Below are positions 54,342-63,036 of a stretch of DNA of 64,000 nucleotides, piece after piece. A program made the translations under genes and the position numbers. Positions within the stretch are counted from its first letter, which is position 1, and every line of letters begins with the position of its first letter. This DNA is from Clostridia bacterium (GTDB lineage: Bacteria; Bacillota; Clostridia; RUG12999). The stretch spans positions 27,638 through 91,637 of the forward strand of contig JAAWTG010000006.1 in NCBI GenBank assembly GCA_022801925.1. The letters run 5' to 3'. Under the pieces are notes generated by a model. The model saw only the letters and a program-made list of their open reading frames with translations, had not been told where the DNA came from and searched no databases.

Positions 54342-56591
54342 TTAAAATTGTTCTCTATATTTTCCCGGCGTTGTTCCATAGCGTTTTTTAAATGCACGAA
54401 TAAAAGTCCCCGCATCAATAAAACCACATTGGTGTGCAATTTCCTCCAGTTTTAATTCCGAACGAAGCAATGATTCGGCATTTTTCAGTCGGACATTTAA
54501 AATATAATCCCGTAAAATTTCACCTGTTTGCTGTTTAAATGTTTTTGACAAATAACTAGAGGATAATTTAAACACACCCCCCAGTTCATTCACATTCAAA
54601 TTCAAATCTGCGTAATTTTCCTGGACATACTGCATGACTTTATCTCCAAGCGTCGTTTCTTTTGCCTGTCGCTCTTTTTTTGGCGCACGGCAAAGTTTCT
54701 CGGTTAACGCTTGTGCCTGGCTATATAGTTCTTCCATTGTTAAGCATGTTTCCAGCGCTCCAATTTCCTGTTCTTCTGAGCCGCCCTCTTCCAGCGTACC
54801 GCTTCGCAGCAGCTTCAGGAATGCACTCATCATATCATATTTCATGAACTTTAGTTCCTGCACACTGCTCGGTCTGGTCTCATGCTGATGAAAAATCTGT
54901 CGGAGTAATTGTCCTGCTTCTCCCTCTGCTCCGCGACGGATGCTTTCCAGCAATTGTTGTTCCAGTTCTACTGTAAACTCATACCGGCTTTCGCTCCAAT
55001 CCACGTCCTGATATGCCAAAATATCCCGATCCATACCATGGCGCCACGCAAACAAATCCATTGTCTGGGCATATGCACGCTGCAATTGCTGCAAATCAGA
55101 AAACGTTTCGCTCAGCAGCACAGAATAATAAATCCCAACGCGTTCCTTTGTGAATTCCTGCGCTTCACCAATGCGACTGCGTAAATCTTCGCCTGTTTCC
55201 TGCTGCATACCAATCAGACAAAGCAACATGTTTTCATCAATCCGCACCGACAACGTATGATACTCGTCACCCAGCATTTCTTCAAACACATTGGTAATTG
55301 CCAGTTCCATCAATTCCTGTTCATTTTCATTTTCAAAATCTATCGTCCCAAAATAATCGCTGAAATCATTGATGGACAACAGCACCGCCACATAGACAGG
55401 ATATTCAAATACCACGTTATATTGCCCAAACACATCCTGCACTGACCCGCCGCCTTCCCGCAGGAATTTAATATAGGCATTACGGAAGGAAATATTTTGA
55501 TATTTCTTTTTCAGCAATTCACTTTCTTTTGCACTTTTTAAAATGCCGCGCAGAGTTGTTTGAATATAGTCAAATTCATTGGTACGCGGCGCACCGGAAA
55601 AGGTATTGCCGGAAATCAGCTTCAAGATATTTTCTACCGGTGTATATTGCCGTCTGGCAAAAATATTCGCAAGCAAAATCCCCAGTACCGTAAACAGTGC
55701 GGCAAGTAATGTCATTATCATAAGAAAAAAGTTCAATCCGCTCCAATAGAGACCGGCAGATAACGCATAAACACTGGTTAGATTTGCTTCATTCTCCGAT
55801 ACAAACGCCACAATTTTCTTCCCGCCCTGATTCAGTGTGTAGTTTCCTTCTCCCTTTTGAATCAGTTCCTTCACCGATTCTGTCTGCAACAATGGCGGCT
55901 GCGATTGGTAGATAACGGCGTCATCTACCCCCAACAACAGTAATTCTCGTTCTTCATTCCAGTTTATATCAGGAAACATACGCTCAAATTGTCCTGCGCT
56001 TATTTGGCATACCAACACACCAGTTTTTTCTACTGTCTCCATAGGAATGGACTGCAAATACATCACATCGCCGTTTTGATTTTTACACAACCGCTGTATG
56101 TGCGGCTGTCGCATAAATGCTTTCCAAGATGCATAGTCCGCGTCTTCCGGCAAAATTCCTTCCGGCAGAAATTCATGATAGGCGCTTTGCATACGGTTTG
56201 CGCCATCATAGTCTACCATCATTTCCTGTGCAATATCATAAATCGAAATGTGATCCATATTCTGGTTGTTTGCGGATATCGTACTGATCGCCTTACGCAA
56301 ATTCTGCTGGTTCAACGCCTGATTGGCACCATTATTTTGGAGTGCCGCAATAATCTCTTTATCTAAGGATACGCGAATACCAAGTTTATCCAAATCATTT
56401 TTCAGCGTATGGCAGGTGGTATTCATGGTGGAGAAGGCTTCCCTGTTTGCTTTGGTAATTTCCTCCTGCACAATGTTTTTCGCCACCATTGTCATCACAA
56501 ATGCAAATAACGTAAATAGCAATACAAATGTCACATAGGAAATCAGCCAGGTATGGTACGGTTTCTTTTTGCCCTGCCAAAACAATCGCAT
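54342..56591 (-). CDS. Membrane-bound AraC-family transcriptional regulator (YesS/YtdP type)
   Basis: 749 aa. An N-terminal membrane segment (~15-40, ISYVTFVLLFTLFAFVMTM) and a second one (~275-305, FLMIMTLLAALFTVLGILLA) flank an extracellular sensor domain of ~230 residues. A cytoplasmic middle region leads to a C-terminal AraC double HTH (~650-749: LNVNELGGVFKLSSSYLSKT, LEEIAHQCGFIDAGTFIRAF). Such proteins sense sugars and activate adjacent LplABC transporters. GGAGG precedes the ATG at 56591; the longer frame starts at 56645. A CCAACTC/AGAGTTGG-type hairpin (56612-56631) lies just upstream of the ribosome site. Divergence from no other gene; autonomous promoter at 56739. Confidence 0.9.
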   Translation of the reverse strand: MRLFWQGKKKPYHTWLISYVTFVLLFTLFAFVMTMVAKNIVQEEITKANREAFSTMNTTCHTLKNDLDKLGIRVSLDKEIIAALQNNGANQALNQQNLRKAISTISANNQNMDHISIYDIAQEMMVDYDGANRMQSAYHEFLPEGILPEDADYASWKAFMRQPHIQRLCKNQNGDVMYLQSIPMETVEKTGVLVCQISAGQFERMFPDINWNEERELLLLGVDDAVIYQSQPPLLQTESVKELIQKGEGNYTLNQGGKKIVAFVSENEANLTSVYALSAGLYWSGLNFFLMIMTLLAALFTVLGILLANIFARRQYTPVENILKLISGNTFSGAPRTNEFDYIQTTLRGILKSAKESELLKKKYQNISFRNAYIKFLREGGGSVQDVFGQYNVVFEYPVYVAVLLSINDFSDYFGTIDFENENEQELMELAITNVFEEMLGDEYHTLSVRIDENMLLCLIGMQQETGEDLRSRIGEAQEFTKERVGIYYSVLLSETFSDLQQLQRAYAQTMDLFAWRHGMDRDILAYQDVDWSESRYEFTVELEQQLLESIRRGAEGEAGQLLRQIFHQHETRPSSVQELKFMKYDMMSAFLKLLRSGTLEEGGSEEQEIGALETCLTMEELYSQAQALTEKLCRAPKKERQAKETTLGDKVMQYVQENYADLNLNVNELGGVFKLSSSYLSKTFKQQTGEILRDYILNVRLKNAESLLRSELKLEEIAHQCGFIDAGTFIRAFKKRYGTTPGKYREQF

Positions 56592-56738
56592 TCTGTTTCC
56601 TCCTATTCCAACTCTATCTTGAGTTGGATTTTTATTTGATAACAAAGAAGGTAAAAGTCATTTTTGCAAGGGTAACTGACTTTTGTACGCCGCGCTCTAT
56701 GCGCCTGTCAAAATCGTCCCGCTTTCTCTCATGCGTCT

Positions 56739-56767
56739 ATTATATCGCCTGATTCGCCATATGTCAA
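56739..56767 (-). promoter_or_regulatory. Perfect consensus promoter of the AraC-type regulator
   Basis: TTGACA (56762-56767), 17-bp spacer, TATAAT (56739-56744) on the minus strand, leaving a leader of about 140 nt that ends in a hairpin near the Shine-Dalgarno site. Confidence 0.8.
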
Positions 56768-56837
56768 TAGTTTCCATCTTATTCCACCATACGCTTTTGA
56801 AATAGCGTCGCTGCTATTGTAGGCAAATATGCTATAA

Positions 56838-56882
56838 AAAGAAAACGGCTGCCGTAGGGCGAGTACGGCAGCCGTTTTCTTT
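56838..56882. terminator. Perfect 19-bp hairpin with no evident gene upstream
   Basis: AAAGAAAACGGCTGCCGTA and its exact reverse complement flank GGGCGAG. It looks like a bidirectional terminator but is not next to any gene end on either strand. Confidence 0.55.
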
Positions 56883-57010
56883 AGGGGTGTTATAAAAGAT
56901 GATTTTATACACTTCGTTAGACGGCAAAATGACAAAAAAGTTCCGGTTTCACAGAGAAAAATTTTATTTTTCTCTGCCGCTTCCCACAGTCACCAACCTC
57001 TCCCTCCATT

Positions 57011-57019
57011 CATACACTA
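57011..57019 (+). promoter_or_regulatory. Candidate sigma-K-type -10 element before dpaA
   Basis: CATACACTA matches the mother-cell sigma-E/K -10 pattern CATAnnnTA, about 70 bp upstream of the dpaA start. dpa genes are sigma-K-dependent in Bacillus. The -35 region shows only an AC dinucleotide at a suboptimal distance. Confidence 0.4.
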
Positions 57020-57086
57020 TATTGAATCCTAAATTAATTTTTTCCGGATTGTATACGAAACGTTTAAAATGGGAGGATGGGAAATC

Positions 57087-57953
57087 ATGAAAAAAATAGC
57101 AGTAGTCGGCGGAGATTTACGACTTGCAAAAGTTGCAGAATATCTGGCAGAAGATGGATATGTAGTCAAGATATATGGTTCAAACGCGCCTTTTTCCGGT
57201 GGTGCAAAAGTACATATCACACAGACACTGCGAGACTGTCTACACGATGCACATGTAATTGTTCTGGGGCTTCCGGCTACCTGTGACGATGAAACTGTCA
57301 GCACACCGAATTTTGACCAGCCAATTTATATCCGTGACATTCTCCGATATATGCCCAAAGACGCGCTTTTGCTGGCAGGACGCATCAGTGAAAAATTGCA
57401 CGGCGAGATGATTATGCACGGCATACGCTGTGTGGACTATTTCCAGCGCGAAGAATTGACCGTCCGCAACAGCATTCCAACCGCGGAAGGCGCCCTGCAA
57501 ATTGCCATGGAGGAGCTGCCTATCACACTGCACGGCAGCCGCAGTTTGGTTTTGGGGTTTGGACGGATTGGGAAAGTGCTGGCAAAAATGCTGCACGGAA
57601 TCGGAAGCGATGTCACGTGCAGCGCACGTAAGCACTATGACAAAGCGTGGATACATTGCATGGGATATCATGCAATTGATACCGCGGACATTCTTCCGGT
57701 GATAGACCAGTTTGACGTGATTTTCAACACCATTCCAGTCAAGATACTTTCAAGCGAAGTCCTCAGTCGTGTCCGCCGCGACAGCCTGGTGGTTGACCTT
57801 GCCTCAAAACCGGGTGGGGTGGACTTTGATGCGGCAAAAGAGCGGGGGCTTAATGTCATTTGGGCGCTTTCCCTACCGGGAAAGGTTGCGCCTGCAACAG
57901 CAGGAGAAATTATTAAAGAAACCATTGTAAACATTATGAATGAAATCCTCTAA
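57087..57953 (+). CDS. dpaA: Dipicolinate synthase subunit A
   Basis: 288 aa (also called SpoVFA). With DpaB it oxidises dihydroxy-tetrahydrodipicolinate to dipicolinic acid in the mother cell, giving spores heat resistance. It begins MKKIAVVGGDLRLAKVAEYL and has a second Rossmann motif VLGFGRIGKVLAKML (~150-165) and VDLASKPGGVDFDAAKERG. The start follows GGGAGG. dpaB lies about 125 bp downstream. The presence of both subunits shows that the organism can form spores with DPA even though many Clostridia lack this pair. Confidence 0.95.
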   Translation: MKKIAVVGGDLRLAKVAEYLAEDGYVVKIYGSNAPFSGGAKVHITQTLRDCLHDAHVIVLGLPATCDDETVSTPNFDQPIYIRDILRYMPKDALLLAGRISEKLHGEMIMHGIRCVDYFQREELTVRNSIPTAEGALQIAMEELPITLHGSRSLVLGFGRIGKVLAKMLHGIGSDVTCSARKHYDKAWIHCMGYHAIDTADILPVIDQFDVIFNTIPVKILSSEVLSRVRRDSLVVDLASKPGGVDFDAAKERGLNVIWALSLPGKVAPATAGEIIKETIVNIMNEIL

Positions 57954-58077
57954 TCATTGGTATTAGGGAAAGCTGTTTTTGCCGCGGCAGTATGTCCTTT
58001 CACGTTTTTTCATCTCTGTCCGTTTCAGCGGCGTCTGAAAAATCTTGCTATTTTTTGCGGCAGAAGGAGGGAATTTT

Positions 58078-58659
58078 ATGGATTTAAACGGCATTCGGGT
58101 CGGTTTTGCCATGACCGGCTCGTTTTGTACCTTTGCACAAGTCCTACCACAGGTGCAAAACCTGGTGGATATGGGCAGCAAAGTGACACCTATTATGAGT
58201 GAAACCGCTGCCGGAACAGACACACGTTTCGGCAGCGCTGAATATTTCAGGTCTTCTCTGGAAGAAATGACGGGAACGCCTGTTATCAGCACCATCAAAG
58301 ACGCTGAACCGATTGGACCCAAAAAGCTGCTGGATATTCTGGTGATTGCTCCCTGCACCGGCAACACCATATCCAAACTGGCAAACGGTATCACGGACAG
58401 CAGCGTTTGTATGGCGGCAAAAGCGCACTTGCGCAATGGTCGTCCTTTGGTGATTGCTGTTTCCACAAACGATGCACTGGGCACCAGCGCCCGCAATATC
58501 GGGCAACTGCTCAACGCCAAAAATATTTACTTAGTACCTTTCCGGCAAGATGACCCTGTCCACAAACAAACTTCCATGGTTGCGGATATGCAGCGCATTG
58601 CCGCTACGCTGGAAATGGCGCTGGAAGGAAAACAAATCCAGCCTCTTATTATTACCTGA
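58078..58659 (+). CDS. dpaB: Dipicolinate synthase subunit B (flavoprotein)
   Basis: 193 aa (SpoVFB), flavodoxin-like/UbiX-type fold: IRVGFAMTGSFCTFAQVLPQ, LDILVIAPCTGNTISKLANG and RPLVIAVSTNDALGTSARNI. FMN-binding partner of DpaA. AGAAGGAGGG precedes the ATG at 58078; an earlier in-frame ATG is less likely. Second gene of the dpaAB operon, ended by the stem at 58797. Confidence 0.95.
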   Translation: MDLNGIRVGFAMTGSFCTFAQVLPQVQNLVDMGSKVTPIMSETAAGTDTRFGSAEYFRSSLEEMTGTPVISTIKDAEPIGPKKLLDILVIAPCTGNTISKLANGITDSSVCMAAKAHLRNGRPLVIAVSTNDALGTSARNIGQLLNAKNIYLVPFRQDDPVHKQTSMVADMQRIAATLEMALEGKQIQPLIIT

Positions 58660-58796
58660 TAAACGTATTTTGGGACGTTCCACATCATCTTAGGACAAGG
58701 AACTTACCCTTATTTTACAGAAAGAACCTAACATTTTATTCCGTGTTCTTTCCTAATATATAATTGCTAATGAGATTGATATGATATGTGAACTAT

Positions 58797-58828
58797 GACC
58801 CGCTGCTTAAAAAAACAGCGGGTCATTT
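58797..58828 (+). terminator. Terminator of dpaAB
   Basis: GACCCGCTG and CAGCGGGTC form a 9-bp stem followed by ATTTTAT. The preceding 137 bp hold no gene. Confidence 0.65.
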
Positions 58829-58842
58829 TATGTGCAAACGAA

Positions 58843-58871
58843 TTGATTTCTTGTCTGAAATACGGTATACT
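58843..58871 (+). promoter_or_regulatory. Sigma-A promoter of the tautomerase gene
   Basis: TTGATT (58843-58848), 17-bp spacer, TATACT (58866-58871), 39 bp before the start codon. Confidence 0.7.
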
Positions 58872-58909
58872 ATAAATAATCTTTTAAACATAGAAAGGAA
58901 TGACATACC

Positions 58910-59251
58910 ATGCCATTTATCAACACCAAAACAACACTTTCCATGACACAGGAACAAAAAACTGCCGTGAAACAGCGGTTTGGCGAAGCAGTTGCTTGTC
59001 TTGGCAAAAGCGAATCGTTTCTAATGTTGGGCTTTGAACCGGCGGCTGACCTCTATTTTAAAGGCGACAATTCGCAGCCGCTCGCGTTTGTGGAAGTGAA
59101 ACTGTTCGGTGACGCGTCGTCCTCCGCCTATGACCGCATGACAGACGCGGTCTGCTCCATTTTGCAGGAAGAACTCGGCATCTCCCCCGCCAACATTTAT
59201 GTTCAATATTCCCCTTGTGACCATTGGGGCTGGAACGGGCGGAATTTCTAA
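58910..59251 (+). CDS. MIF/tautomerase-superfamily protein
   Basis: 113 aa. After Met removal the N-terminus is Pro (MPFINTKTTLSMTQEQK), the catalytic base of tautomerases. SFLMLGFEPAADLYF, AFVEVKLFG and NIYVQYSPCDHWGWNGRNF fit the macrophage-migration-inhibitory-factor (phenylpyruvate tautomerase) group, with a trimeric fold expected. The physiological substrate in bacteria is unknown. AGAAAGGAA precedes the start. Confidence 0.85.
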   Translation: MPFINTKTTLSMTQEQKTAVKQRFGEAVACLGKSESFLMLGFEPAADLYFKGDNSQPLAFVEVKLFGDASSSAYDRMTDAVCSILQEELGISPANIYVQYSPCDHWGWNGRNF

Positions 59252-59325
59252 ATCTCCTCCGGTGCGCGGCGTAAACCATCGTTTTTTTTGCCACTTATCT
59301 CAACGAACACAGAAAGGAGTTCCCC

Positions 59326-60222
59326 ATGCCGTACCAAGAAATTACCTGTAACACTGCCATAGGTCATTTGAAACGCCAATTTCCTTATGCATGGAACATG
59401 AATCCCTATCGTGGCTGTGCACATGGCTGCCGGTATTGTTTCGCCATGTATTCTCACCGCTATCTGGACGACAGCGGAGACTATTTCAATGATATCTATG
59501 TGAAAACAAACATCGTAGACCGTTTGGAACTGCAATTGCGCCGTCCCTCCTGGAAACGTGAAATTATTAATATCGGCGGTGTGGCGGACTGCTACCAGCC
59601 TGCCGAGGCTCACTATCAACTCATGCCGGAGATTTTGAAATTGCTGATTCGCTACCGTACCCCCTGCATTATTTGCACCAAATCCACGCTGGTCTTGCGG
59701 GACTATGACTTAATTGACGAACTATCACGACTGACCTATGTGAATGTTGCCGCCACGGTCACCTGCATGGACGAAAATATCCGCAAAAAACTGGAACCGG
59801 GCGGCGCGCCTTCCTCCCAGCGTTTTGCCATGCTGAAAGAATTTTCTAAAACAAATGTTTCTACCGGTCTACATGTGATGCCGATTATTCCCTATTTAAC
59901 AGACAACGAAGCAAATCTTCGCGCTTTATTTGCACAGGCGGCGGACTGCCGCGTGGGATATGTATTGCCCGGCACGCTTTATTTGCGCGGCAACACCCGC
60001 CAAGTCTTTTTTTCTTTCATACAAGAGGCTTTCCCTGCACTTTATGAACCGCTTACGCAGCTTTACAAAAAAGGCAGCGCCGGCAAGGACTACAAAGACC
60101 GTCTCTATCAAATGGTGAACAAACTCAGGCGGCAGTATGGACTTAGCAGCAGCTATTCCGCCCTCATGCGCGAAAAGATGCCACACACCGAAAACCGACA
60201 GCTTTCTATGTTTGACGATTAG
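59326..60222 (+). CDS. SPL-family radical SAM protein
   Basis: 298 aa. The iron-sulfur cluster motif is C31-AHG-C35-RY-C38 (CxxxCxxC), in NPYRGCAHGCRYCF. Further stretches are INIGGVADCYQPAE and GLHVMPIIPYLTDNEANLRA. It belongs to the wide group related to spore photoproduct lyase but lacks anything that proves DNA repair activity. AGAAAGGAG precedes the ATG, 75 bp after the tautomerase gene, with which it may be co-transcribed. Function unknown; DNA photoproduct repair is only a suggestion from the family name and the spore-forming host. Confidence 0.8.
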   Translation: MPYQEITCNTAIGHLKRQFPYAWNMNPYRGCAHGCRYCFAMYSHRYLDDSGDYFNDIYVKTNIVDRLELQLRRPSWKREIINIGGVADCYQPAEAHYQLMPEILKLLIRYRTPCIICTKSTLVLRDYDLIDELSRLTYVNVAATVTCMDENIRKKLEPGGAPSSQRFAMLKEFSKTNVSTGLHVMPIIPYLTDNEANLRALFAQAADCRVGYVLPGTLYLRGNTRQVFFSFIQEAFPALYEPLTQLYKKGSAGKDYKDRLYQMVNKLRRQYGLSSSYSALMREKMPHTENRQLSMFDD

Positions 60223-60387
60223 AACGTCCGTCCGCACAAACGGCGTTTTCAGGCGTTATCTCGGAACCAGATACGCTCATCTGTTTGAGACGCCCTTGTT
60301 CTTTTTTCTGCCGCAAGACCTCCGGTCGCATTACACGCGTTCCATGTCTGCGGTGCAAAAGATAATCAAAATACCTGAACTTCCCTC

Positions 60388-60416
60388 TTGATTTTTATTG
60401 TAGTTTTTGCTATAAT
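60388..60416 (+). promoter_or_regulatory. Sigma-A promoter of the ferritin gene
   Basis: TTGATT (60388-60393), 17-bp spacer, perfect TATAAT (60411-60416), 47 bp before the start. No Fur or PerR box was recognised. The 165 bp from the preceding stop to here hold no gene. Confidence 0.75.
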
Positions 60417-60463
60417 AAAGTCATATTATGACACTATTTGAAAACAGAAAGGAAGGGTCTTTT

Positions 60464-60976
60464 ATGTTAGACAAGAAAGTTGCTGAATTACTGAATACGC
60501 AGATTAATAAAGAACTTTATTCTGCTTATATCTATCTGGAAATGGCAGACTACTACTCTGATGAAGGACTGGGCGGGTTTGAAAACTGGTTCTATATCCA
60601 GACACAGGAGGAACGCGACCACGCCATGTTATTCCGCGCTTATTTGCTGAACAACGGCGAAAAAGTGACGCTGGATACCATTGAAAAACCCGGAAAATCC
60701 TATGATAATTTCCGTGCGCCGCTGGAAACCGCACTGGAGCACGAACGTTATGTCACCTCGCTGATTAACACCATCTATGACGCGGCATATAGCGTGAAAG
60801 ATTTCCGCACCATGCAGTTTTTGGACTGGTTTGTGAAAGAACAGTGTGAAGAAGAGAAAAACACGGACGATTTAATCAAACGTTTTGATTTGTTCGGCAG
60901 CGACGCAAAAGGGTTGTATATGCTGGACAGCGAACTGGGCGCGCGCGTTTATTCCGCACCGTCCCTGACACTTTAA
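60464..60976 (+). CDS. ftnA: Non-haem ferritin
   Basis: 170 aa four-helix-bundle iron storage protein. Ferroxidase ligands E17 (INKELYSAY), E50 and H53 (QEERDHAM) are in place, and EQCEEEKNTDDL supplies the later helix. Bacterioferritin haem Met is not seen. Oxidises Fe(II) and stores it in a 24-mer. The start at 60464 follows AAAGGAAGGG; an upstream in-frame ATG (60428) is rejected. Monocistronic between its own promoter and terminator. Confidence 0.95.
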   Translation: MLDKKVAELLNTQINKELYSAYIYLEMADYYSDEGLGGFENWFYIQTQEERDHAMLFRAYLLNNGEKVTLDTIEKPGKSYDNFRAPLETALEHERYVTSLINTIYDAAYSVKDFRTMQFLDWFVKEQCEEEKNTDDLIKRFDLFGSDAKGLYMLDSELGARVYSAPSLTL

Positions 60977-61000
60977 TCGTATTTCTTTTTAAAATCTATG

Positions 61001-61030
61001 CAGCCGGAACGAAAACGTTCCGGCTGTTTT
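61001..61030 (+). terminator. Terminator of the ferritin gene
   Basis: CAGCCGGAACG and CGTTCCGGCTG form an 11-bp stem with an AAAA loop and a TTTTT tail. Confidence 0.9.
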
Positions 61031-61034
61031 TCTC

Positions 61035-61063
61035 TTTACAAATAGTTCCCAATATGCTATAAT
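61035..61063 (+). promoter_or_regulatory. Sigma-A promoter of rarA
   Basis: TTTACA (61035-61040), 17-bp spacer, TATAAT (61058-61063), immediately after the ferritin terminator. Confidence 0.75.
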
Positions 61064-61101
61064 AAGAACATACGTTTTGTATCAAAAGGTGGTGGAACCC
61101 T

Positions 61102-62442
61102 ATGCAACAGCAATCCTTATTTGAACGGCAGCAGGAAAGCCCTCTCGCCAGCCGTCTGCGTCCCGAAACGCTGGACGATTTTGTGGGACAGCGTCATTTG
61201 CTGGGCGAAGGAAAAATTCTCCGGCAGCTGATTGACCGTGACCAAATTTCTTCCATGGTTTTCTGGGGACCGCCCGGCGTGGGCAAAACCACGCTTGCGC
61301 GCATTATTGCAGGGCGCACCCGCGCAGATTTTATCAATTTCAGCGCGGTTACCAGCGGTATTAAAGAAATCAAAGAAGTGATGGGTAAGGCGGAACAGCG
61401 CCGTGTGATGGGCGACAAAACCATTGTGTTTGTTGACGAAATCCACCGTTTTAATAAAGCGCAGCAGGACGCGTTTTTGCCGTTTGTGGAGAAAGGCAGC
61501 ATTATTTTGATTGGCGCAACGACAGAAAATCCGTCGTTTGAAATCAACGCCGCGCTGCTCTCCCGCTGCAAGGTGTTTGTGCTGCAAGCGCTTTCCACCG
61601 CCGACCTCACCGCCTTGCTCCGCCACGCATTGGAGGACCCGCGCGGGTTTGGCGGACAGCAAATTGACATTGGAGAAGATATGCTGGAAGCTGTCGCAGG
61701 TTTTGCAAACGGCGACGCGCGCGTCGCGCTGGGCACGCTGGAAATGGTGGTACTCAATGGTGAATTGAACGGTGAAACAGTCCGCGTGACAACGGAAACA
61801 CTGGAACAGTGTATCAGCCGGAAATCCCTTTTATATGATAAAAATGGCGAGGAACACTATAATCTCATTTCCGCCCTGCACAAATCCATGCGTAACAGCG
61901 ACCCTGACGCGGCAGTTTATTGGCTGGCGCGTATGCTGGAGGCAGGCGAAGACCCGCTCTATGTCGCCCGCCGGTTGGTGCGGTTCGCCAGTGAAGACAT
62001 CGGCATGGCGGACAGCCGCGCGCTGGAGCTTGCGGTCAGCGCCTATCAGGCATGTCATTTTATCGGTATGCCGGAATGCGACGTGACATTGACCCACGCG
62101 GTTGTGTATCTGTCCCTTGCGCCCAAGTCCAATGCGCTCTATACTGCCTATGGCAGGGCAAAGCGGGACGCCGCGGAAATGTTGGCGGAACCGGTGCCGC
62201 TGCACATCCGCAACGCGCCTACAAAACTCATGAAGGAACTGCACTACGGCGAAGGATATCAGTATGCGCATGACGCCGCGGACAAACTAACGGACATGCA
62301 ATGCCTGCCCGATACGCTGCTCACCCGCCGCTATTACCGCCCGGGCACGCAGGGGTCGGAAGCAAAAGTGCGCCAGCGCTTGACACAGATTGAGGATTGG
62401 CGCAGCAATCACGGCGCGCCGCCAAAAGAAACAGAACTTTAA
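61102..62442 (+). CDS. rarA: Replication-associated recombination protein A (RarA/MgsA AAA+ ATPase)
   Basis: 446 aa. Walker A is G56-PPGVGKTT, Walker B and sensor stretch VFVDEIHRFNKAQQDAFLP, followed by GATTENPSFEINAALLSRCK and the C-terminal tetramerisation domain with LHYGEGYQYAHD. It acts at stalled replication forks. AAAGGTGG precedes the ATG. Single gene with its own promoter and terminator. Confidence 0.97.
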   Translation: MQQQSLFERQQESPLASRLRPETLDDFVGQRHLLGEGKILRQLIDRDQISSMVFWGPPGVGKTTLARIIAGRTRADFINFSAVTSGIKEIKEVMGKAEQRRVMGDKTIVFVDEIHRFNKAQQDAFLPFVEKGSIILIGATTENPSFEINAALLSRCKVFVLQALSTADLTALLRHALEDPRGFGGQQIDIGEDMLEAVAGFANGDARVALGTLEMVVLNGELNGETVRVTTETLEQCISRKSLLYDKNGEEHYNLISALHKSMRNSDPDAAVYWLARMLEAGEDPLYVARRLVRFASEDIGMADSRALELAVSAYQACHFIGMPECDVTLTHAVVYLSLAPKSNALYTAYGRAKRDAAEMLAEPVPLHIRNAPTKLMKELHYGEGYQYAHDAADKLTDMQCLPDTLLTRRYYRPGTQGSEAKVRQRLTQIEDWRSNHGAPPKETEL

Positions 62443-62472
62443 TGAGTATATAAATTTATTTTATCTTATGAT

Positions 62473-62504
62473 AAAACCGCCTGCGTTACATCAGGCGGTT
62501 TTCA
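62473..62504 (+). terminator. Terminator of rarA (bidirectional)
   Basis: AAAACCGCCTG and CAGGCGGTTTT form an 11-bp stem with A and T flanks, between convergent rarA and the XRE gene. Confidence 0.85.
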
Positions 62505-62528
62505 TATTTTTCGGCAGGTCTGCAAGCA

Positions 62529-62876
62529 CTACTCTTTTTCTATGTTTTCATTGCAATACTCTGCAAAAACTTCTATCATTTTTTCAACAGCCAGCATTTG
62601 CGCCGGCGAAAACTGTTTTAGTTTTGTATAGAGCGGATTGCCGTTTTCTTCAACCACTCTCCCATATAAAATATAATCTGCCGTGGTATCCAGATGTTTA
62701 ATTATATTCATAAGGGTCGGAATCGCCACGCCGCTGATACCGCGTTCAATCTCTGATATGTGATTAGGCGTCAAATCCAAAATTTCCGATAATTTTTCCT
62801 GTGTCAAGCCCTTTTTCTTCCGCGCCGTTTTGATTCTTTCTCCTATCGGCTTATAATCATAATAATTTTTGCTCAT
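62529..62876 (-). CDS. XRE-family transcriptional regulator
   Basis: 115 aa. An HTH at ~12-66 (KKGLTQEKLSEILDLTPNHI, SEIERG) is followed by a short C-terminal helical region (FSPAQMLAVEKMIEVFAEYC) likely for dimerisation. It resembles small Cro/CI-type regulators of integrated elements. Its promoter at 62890 carries the same ACACATATAA stretch as that of the next XRE gene, hinting at a shared operator. Confidence 0.85.
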   Translation of the reverse strand: MSKNYYDYKPIGERIKTARKKKGLTQEKLSEILDLTPNHISEIERGISGVAIPTLMNIIKHLDTTADYILYGRVVEENGNPLYTKLKQFSPAQMLAVEKMIEVFAEYCNENIEKE

Positions 62877-62889
62877 ATCGTCACCATAC

Positions 62890-62918
62890 CTTATATGTGT
62901 AGTCTACCATCTGTACAA
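62890..62918 (-). promoter_or_regulatory. Promoter of the first XRE gene
   Basis: TTGTAC (62913-62918), 17-bp spacer, TATAAG (62890-62895) on the minus strand; the -10 is preceded by ACACA. Confidence 0.55.
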
Positions 62919-62960
62919 AAAAATTTAACATGCTTTAATCGTTGTTTCAATGATTTAATC

Positions 62961-62989
62961 TTGACATCTATGCAAAAAAAATATATAAT
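62961..62989 (+). promoter_or_regulatory. Perfect consensus promoter pointing antisense into an XRE gene
   Basis: TTGACA (62961-62966), 17-bp spacer, TATAAT (62984-62989). The transcript would start near 62996 with a small GAAATGC/GCATTTC hairpin (62997-63018) and run antisense through the XRE gene at 63037-63393. No coding gene of any size follows on the plus strand before 63550. Confidence 0.6.
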
Positions 62990-63036
62990 AAAAAGGAAAT
63001 GCACAAAACAGCATTTCATGGATTTCCGTTATGCTA

